Below are positions 58,762-64,000 of a DNA stretch of 64,000 bases, piece after piece. Origin of the DNA: Anastatus disparis (Eukaryota > Arthropoda > Insecta > Hymenoptera > Eupelmidae); NCBI GenBank assembly GCA_017163975.1, contig JAFFSR010000362.1, positions 2,312,501-2,376,500 on the forward strand. The letters run 5' to 3'. The position numbers were made by a program, and so were the translations under genes. A model generated the notes under the pieces. That model saw nothing but the letters and a program-made list of their open reading frames with translations, searched no databases and had not been told where the DNA came from. Numbering within the stretch: the first letter of the stretch is position 1; every line of letters begins with the position of its first letter.

Positions 58762-60764
58762 TTGGTGCTTGAGTAAGTGCTCTTTTTAGGTTCTCGAAAG
58801 CTTGCTCTTGATCCTCACCCCAGGTCCAGGTTTGACCTTTATGAAGCAGTTTTACCAACGGAATCTTTATCTCTGACTCATTTTCTATGAATCTCGAATA
58901 CCAACCCACCATACCCAAGAAACGTCTCAATTGTTTAATAGTTTTAGGAGTAGGATAATTCAGCACTGGTGAAATTCTCTCTGAATCTGGTCTCAACCCA
59001 TCTCTATCTAGTTTGTATCCCAGGTAAGTTACACTCGAACAACAAAATTCACATTTTTCATTGTTCACCACTAGACCTGCTCTCACTAATCTCTTTAACA
59101 CAATTTCAACCCACTTTATATGTTCTTCGAACGTTTCTGTCACGATGATGACATCATCTAGATATCCAAAGACATGTGGCTCGAATTCTGGACCAAATAA
59201 GGCGTCAACAAGTCTTTGGAAGGTCATTGGTGCGTTAGTTAGGCCAAATGGGAGACGTTTAAATTGGAATAGTCCCAATCCAGACACTGCAAATGCTGTG
59301 TATTTACGACTCTCATGGCTCAACATTACCTGGAAATACGCCTGCTCTAGATCTATTTTAGTAATATATCTTGCTTTTCTTAATTTGTCTAAAATAGAAT
59401 CCATACTCTGCATTGGATAAGCATCAGGTTTAGTGACTTTATTCACATCTCGAAAATCCACACAAAACCTATACTTTCCATTAGGTTTCCTGACAATTAC
59501 CGGCTCACTACTCCATTCACTCGCTGATTTCTCGATAATATTCTGCTCTAGCATTCTCTTTACCTCTTCTTGTGCCACTTGAAGTTTGTATGGTGACATA
59601 CGTCTTGGGCGTTGTTTAATCGGCCTAACTCCAGGCTCGATCTCTATATGATGTTCTATTAAGGTAGTGATTCCTGGTACTTTTGATGGTGGTGGTAAAA
59701 TTCTCTTAGCCAAATCTTTCACTGTTTTTTCTTGATCTTCTGTGATCTCGACTATCCCAGCGCATTCTCCAAAAATAACTGCTTTGCTCTCAGAACGATG
59801 ATTTGAAAATTTTCTCCACTCTCCATCTGGAACTCTCCATAAATCTTGACCTAGTTTTACTTCTAGGTCCCATTTTCTATGGAAATCCATTCCAAGAACC
59901 ATATCGTGTTCCATTTGTCTTGCAACCTTGAGTTCCATGGGTTGTACTACTCCATCAACGTCTAATACGACCTCTAGTACACCCAACAGTTTTGATATGG
60001 CTCCAGTTACTGTTTTAATTGATAAATTGCTAGGTTTTAATCTGTCTCGAAATTTCTCTCCAATCTTTGGCCCAACTAGTGTAATCATCGCACCTGGGTC
60101 AAATAAAGCTAGGTATTTCTCTCCTCCTAACTCGATTTGCAAGAAATTTCTATTCTCTGACGTCGATCCTGCAACTTTCCTATGTATATTCTCAGAATTT
60201 CTCTTCTCTGTCGTACTTGGTACGACTTTTCCCCCCTCCTGGACTGTTGAAGGTGAAGCAATGTCTTCAACAGACCGATCAGGAACCACCTCAGGAACTG
60301 GAACACTGCCTTCAGCTGGGTTCGAGAAATTCAACTGCTGCACTAACTCTCTCACCGCTTCTCTTATATGCTCTTCAGATGGATTTTCTTCAGCATTCTG
60401 AGATATCTCACGATCCTGATTTATACTCTGAACAGGTTCTTTAGTAGGTTGTCTCTCAGTTACTATCTCTAGTATTGTTTCTCTTTTATCTCTAAATTCT
60501 GTCTCTGTTTCTCTTGTATCCCTTATTTCTGGCTCTGTTTTTATTTGCTCTAAATTTGGATTCTCTCTATTAAAATTCTCAGTATCTCGATTCTCTATAT
60601 TAATATTCTCTGCATCTCGATTCTCTATATTAATATTCTCTGTATCTTGACTCTGAATGTTCTCATTGATTTCTCTCTCTTGTGTTTTCTCTTTTATATT
60701 GTTCGCCCTTTCTCGATCATTTAGGAGCATAGAGGGCGATCCTACGTTCCTGTTTGGCCGTTTC
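58745..60764 (-). CDS. Gypsy-1 pol, N-terminal part: protease and reverse transcriptase
   Basis: The frame is open from the gag overlap, entered by a -1 shift at GGGAAAC; its first ATG is at 60730. A Glu/Asn-rich linker with short repeats (ENINIENRD) precedes the protease, whose active site reads LFDPGAMITLV: Pro replaces the usual Thr or Ser. RT follows with YRFCVDFRDVNK, ITKIDLEQAYFQV, LPFGLTNAPMTFQRL and the catalytic GYLDDVIIV. It ends in a frameshift after QAP at about 58762. It would make the DNA copy in the particle. Confidence 0.9.
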
Positions 60765-63128
60765 CCAAAAACCTACGAATGTGAGCACAGTTCTTACACG
60801 TATGCAGAGTTACACCTCTGGCTCCACACCCTTGGCAGCTAAGATTTGATAGTGCTCTATTGGCATTCTGACTCCCCTCTCGATTATTTGATGTTCTATT
60901 TGGACATTCGAATGAAGAATGCCCTATTTGAGAACATGAATAACAGGTGCGTTTTGCACATTGTGAGGCTCTATGTCCAACAGTATGGCACACATGACAT
61001 TCACCATAAAAACCGATGAGTCTACTCGATTAGAAGGTCCATTTCTTCTTTGACCTTGATTTATGGGACGTCTCTCTGTTCTCGACTGCCATTGGTTATT
61101 ATTTTCTTTAGGCCTGGTCCCATTATTATTAGATCTTATCTCATTATTCTCAGTTACTTGCATGGACTGAGCATTTTCATCTGCATTCAGATCTACAGCT
61201 TCAGTCTGGACTTGCTGACTTGATGAAGCAGGTGATTTCCTCTTATTATTCTTATTTTTCCGAGGTGCTGGCTTTGGTGGTTTCGTATTCACTTTTTGTG
61301 AATTATCTGTCTCTTTCTCTTCAATATCCTCTCTACACTCGACTCTGCTAGCTGCTATTTTTACATTCTTATTTTCTCGATGATAGGCAGCACCCGGAAT
61401 CTTTGAATTCTCTTTTGTAGGAGGTGGTACATATTTTTGATCTAACTCTTTTTGCCTCTCCCACCGTTGTCCATACTTCTCTAGATCATCGAAATCATAT
61501 ATCTTTTTAGTTGCCATATACCTTCGATATTCTGGCAATAAATTTCGGTATGCAATCTCGAGTTGTCTTCTCATTGATGGAGGATACTTAAAATGGCCGA
61601 CAATATACTCAAAATTCGAGAGGTAATTGGCTATCTTTTCTCCTTTTCCTTGAGTTCTGGCTTTTAACTCATCTAAGATATCCTCCTCGTCCATCACTGG
61701 AATATATTGTCTTTTAAAAGCCTTCTTGAATCCTCTCCAATCTCGAATTCTCCTCTCAGCTGTTTCATACCAGTGACTTGCGTCTTCCAAAAATATGCAG
61801 TGTAGTACTTTCAACCAATCTTTATCTGAGTAATCAGTACTCTTCTTGCATTTCTCTAAACGTTTTAAAAAGTCTTCTGCATTCTCTCGACCCGAAAACT
61901 TCAGATGCCAAGATTCCAGAATTTTGACTAATTTAAAATTATCTTGGTCTTTTTTTCTCCTCCGAGTCTTTTTCTTGACTCAAATAGGATAGTCAGACTC
62001 ACTGCCACTTGTTGAACTCTTGCTACTACTCCTACTCCTGTTGCTCAGATCTCTTGATTTATTTTTAGAATGATGGTGATTTCTACTGGTATGACTGTTA
62101 TATCTCTTTTCACTTGATATTTCTTGAGTACCACCACGAGTCGATCTTAACCTTGATGAGTGGTTTGGAGATACTTGACTTCTCTTACTCTTATCAGAGG
62201 ATCGAGGATCATCTCTGTCAGATTTCTGACATTTATTACAACAACTTATTAGATCTTTCTGCCTATCTTCTTTTTCTCTAAATTGGTTGTCTTTTTCCCG
62301 GTTGGTTATCCCGTCTACTTGCCGTTGGTCCTGACTCCTCTCTTCAACTTTTCTACTCATCTCGTTTCTCGACTCATTTCCACTAGGTTGAGTATTTACA
62401 TTTTTAGTATATCTCCTTCTCGTCACATTTGCATCATAAGACAACCTTGTTGGATCACTATACTTATTAATCCAACCCAAGATGGTATAATCATTTATGG
62501 ACAATGGATTGGCTATCTTTTTTCCAGCCATTGTGGTTTTAGCAGTCAATCTCATTGAAGCATTATTTTCATATGTAGTAGATGTCATCTTGGGTAACGA
62601 ATAAGTTGAATATAAATCAGTGCCACTTATAGCAAGCGTACTCGTTACTGTTGTAGTCGTTAATGCTACAGTGGTCACTACTGATGCTTGTGACGAGCAA
62701 GATGTCGTCGTAACATTGTTCAACGGAGATAATCTCGTATCCTCTTCTCTTGGAATTATAGACCTCCTAGTGTCGTCACCTCTAGCCCCCTCTGATTCTT
62801 CAGAGTCTTGTCCCGAAGCTGATACTATCTGAGGCTCCATCTGTGTATGTATACCTGAATCACTCATATTGGGAAGCAACGACTTTACTAATGAACCACG
62901 TTCGTCAACTTCAGGAAACCACGGAACTCTATATACCCCAGCTTTTCGTAACTCTGCTCTATACAATCGTTCTCGAAGAGTTTTCTCTGATCCTTGAGTG
63001 TTGAGATCAAATTCGTTCAACTCCTCATTTATTCTTTCGATAGGCCAGTCTCTGATATCCTCGTATAAATGTCTTAAAATCTCGGAACTACTAATCAGTT
63101 GCCTCAACTGCTCAGAATAATCTGCCAT
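60742..63128 (-). CDS. Gypsy-1 gag (one TGA, one frameshift)
   Basis: ATG at 63128. Residues about 25-65 resemble a SAP motif (RINEELNEFDLNTQGSEK, then LRERL). A Ser/Thr-rich and then Arg/Ser-rich spacer follows to an in-frame TGA at 61980-61982 (codon context suggests former CGA). The same frame continues into the capsid domain (SWHLKFSGRENAEDFLKRLE, FLEDASHWYETAE, RIRDWRGFKKAFKRQYIP), open to 60924. A frameshift near 61010 then leads into the nucleocapsid frame (60993-60742) with CHVCHTVGHRASQC, CYSCSQIGHSSFEC and CQGCGARGVTLHTCKNC. Stop TAG at 60742-60744. Gag forms the particle and binds RNA. Confidence 0.88.
60760..60766 (-). promoter_or_regulatory. putative -1 ribosomal frameshift site GGGAAAC (gag-pol)
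   Basis: In the gag frame the codons read TTG GGA AAC, so G GGA AAC has the X XXY YYZ phase of a canonical slippery heptamer. Slipping back one base gives GGG AAA and enters exactly the pol frame, 16 bases before the gag TAG. Downstream, TCGCCCT and AGGGCGA can pair over a 23-base loop, though the spacer of about 20 bases is longer than usual. Confidence 0.65.
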
Positions 63129-64000
63129 ACGGTCAGTTAGTATTAACCTTTATATTTTACTCTGTGCTCTACTCAAATCTCGACAATCTTGACTTTTCTT
63201 GAATATCTAACTTATTATTTGCTAGAAAGTTCTTAAAAGGGAAAACAAGAATGAGCAGGAACTCAATAAATTTAGAGCAAAATAAACTAATCACCTCTAG
63301 ATAAACTTCAAATAGAGGTGTAATTAACGAAGGTACACGTTCCGCAGGCAAAAAGGATGGCTCGATAAATTTTTCTTATGATAATAATAAAAAAAATTAA
63401 GTCATTAATAATAGGCAATTAAGGCAACTCAAATCTCGAAACTGGGAAGAATCTATTCTTTTTTGGGTGTTCAAAAAAAAAACTTAGTTATTTTGAGGTT
63501 ATAGGCTAATAGAAAGGTTATGACTACTAGACATTCACACACTAAAAATCGTTTGTAATATATATCCTTATCTCTAATTTATCTCCACACACAGTATAAA
63601 ATAAATAATATATCACACACATATATATACATATAAAATAAATATTTAAAATATGTCAAATTGTATAAATTTATACTCTGGCGATTACCTTTTCAATTTT
63701 ATTTTTAATCTAGAAGAGAAAATAAAAAATCTTGCTCATAAAATGAGACTTAAATTTTCTCTTCTTTTACGCTCTTCTTAAATAAATAAAATAATCTTGA
63801 GTATATATCAATTTATCTCTTCTCAATAAATATAAATTTCTTCGTTAGTCTCTTCTCAATAAATAAAAATAAAGAAATTTTCTCTTTTCTAACTCTGTTT
63901 TATTAAACTACCCCTCTGTTCTCGATAAATAATCTCTTCTCTTTCTTAGTTCTTTCTTTCTCCTCTCTCGATAAAATTTATTTAAATTGGAATAAAATGA
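63129..64000 (-). other. Gypsy-1 untranslated leader (continues off the window)
   Basis: No primer binding site or LTR border is recognisable in these 870 bases. They are rich in TCTCGA words and a repeated TCTCTTCTCAATAAATA block (about 63815-63870), so the leader is long and the 5' LTR lies further right. Confidence 0.55.

Larger units (their letters stand above)
52956..64000 (-). mobile_element. Gypsy-1: Ty3/Gypsy retrotransposon with a third, Gag-like ORF
   Basis: Minus-strand order: leader (from beyond the window to 63129), gag (63128-60742), pol (60764-57085), ORF3 (56896-55411), 3' untranslated region, polypurine tract and 3' LTR. RNase H before integrase gives Ty3/Gypsy. Only four disruptions are seen: one TGA and one frameshift in gag, one frameshift in pol, one in a (GA)n tract of ORF3. 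The 5' LTR is off the window. It is the youngest-looking retroelement here and is nested in insertion X, itself nested in the satellite. Confidence 0.88.

Overview
The window is a gene-poor, AT-rich piece of a eukaryotic genome made almost entirely of mobile DNA and satellites. The repertoire (copia with a half-initiator-tRNA primer site, Ty3/Gypsy, Penelope-like, piggyBac, an intron-bearing hAT gene, many TA- and TTAA-flanked palindromic MITEs) points to an arthropod, most likely an insect. I see no convincing single-copy host gene and no tRNA or rRNA gene. This fits heterochromatin or a large intergenic TE graveyard.

Layout, left to right. 1-2.05 kb: a possible foldback, a (TA)n tract and the 3' end of a Penelope-like element (GIY-YIG domain, minus strand). 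2.13-9.58 kb: a complete copia element with a TTATT target duplication; its coding part is wrecked and a TTAA MITE sits in its 5' LTR. 10.6-14.55 kb: a piggyBac element with about 740-bp inverted repeats and a broken transposase. 14.58-18.8 kb: a near-perfect giant palindrome (two 1.53-kb arms) whose ends consist of a satellite with alternating 102/110-bp monomers, expanded on the right. 19.4-19.7 kb: a Penelope RT fragment. 21-30.5 kb: a dense field of hairpin MITEs, microsatellites and an 11-bp minisatellite.

31.5-34.7 kb: a decayed hAT transposase gene with four recognisable introns. 36-37.9 kb: more MITEs, diverged monomers of the 14.6-18.8 kb satellite, and a minisatellite built on a transposon end motif. 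38.4-45.1 kb: a degenerate Gypsy element on the minus strand (Gypsy-2) with a third ORF of unknown function. 47.4-52.6 kb: an 82-bp and then a 200-bp satellite, into which two MITEs and an LTR-like element were inserted; the LTR-like element was then duplicated together with the satellite.

52.96 kb to the window edge: a much better preserved Gypsy element on the minus strand (Gypsy-1) with a 2-kb 3' LTR. It has Gag (SAP-like N-terminus, capsid, zinc knuckles), Pol reached by an apparent -1 frameshift at GGGAAAC, and a third ORF after pol. That ORF is not an envelope: it is an RS-rich, coiled-coil protein with a zinc-knuckle module resembling the element's own nucleocapsid, and its start codon directly follows a good splice acceptor. 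This Gag-like third ORF is the strongest candidate for something undescribed.
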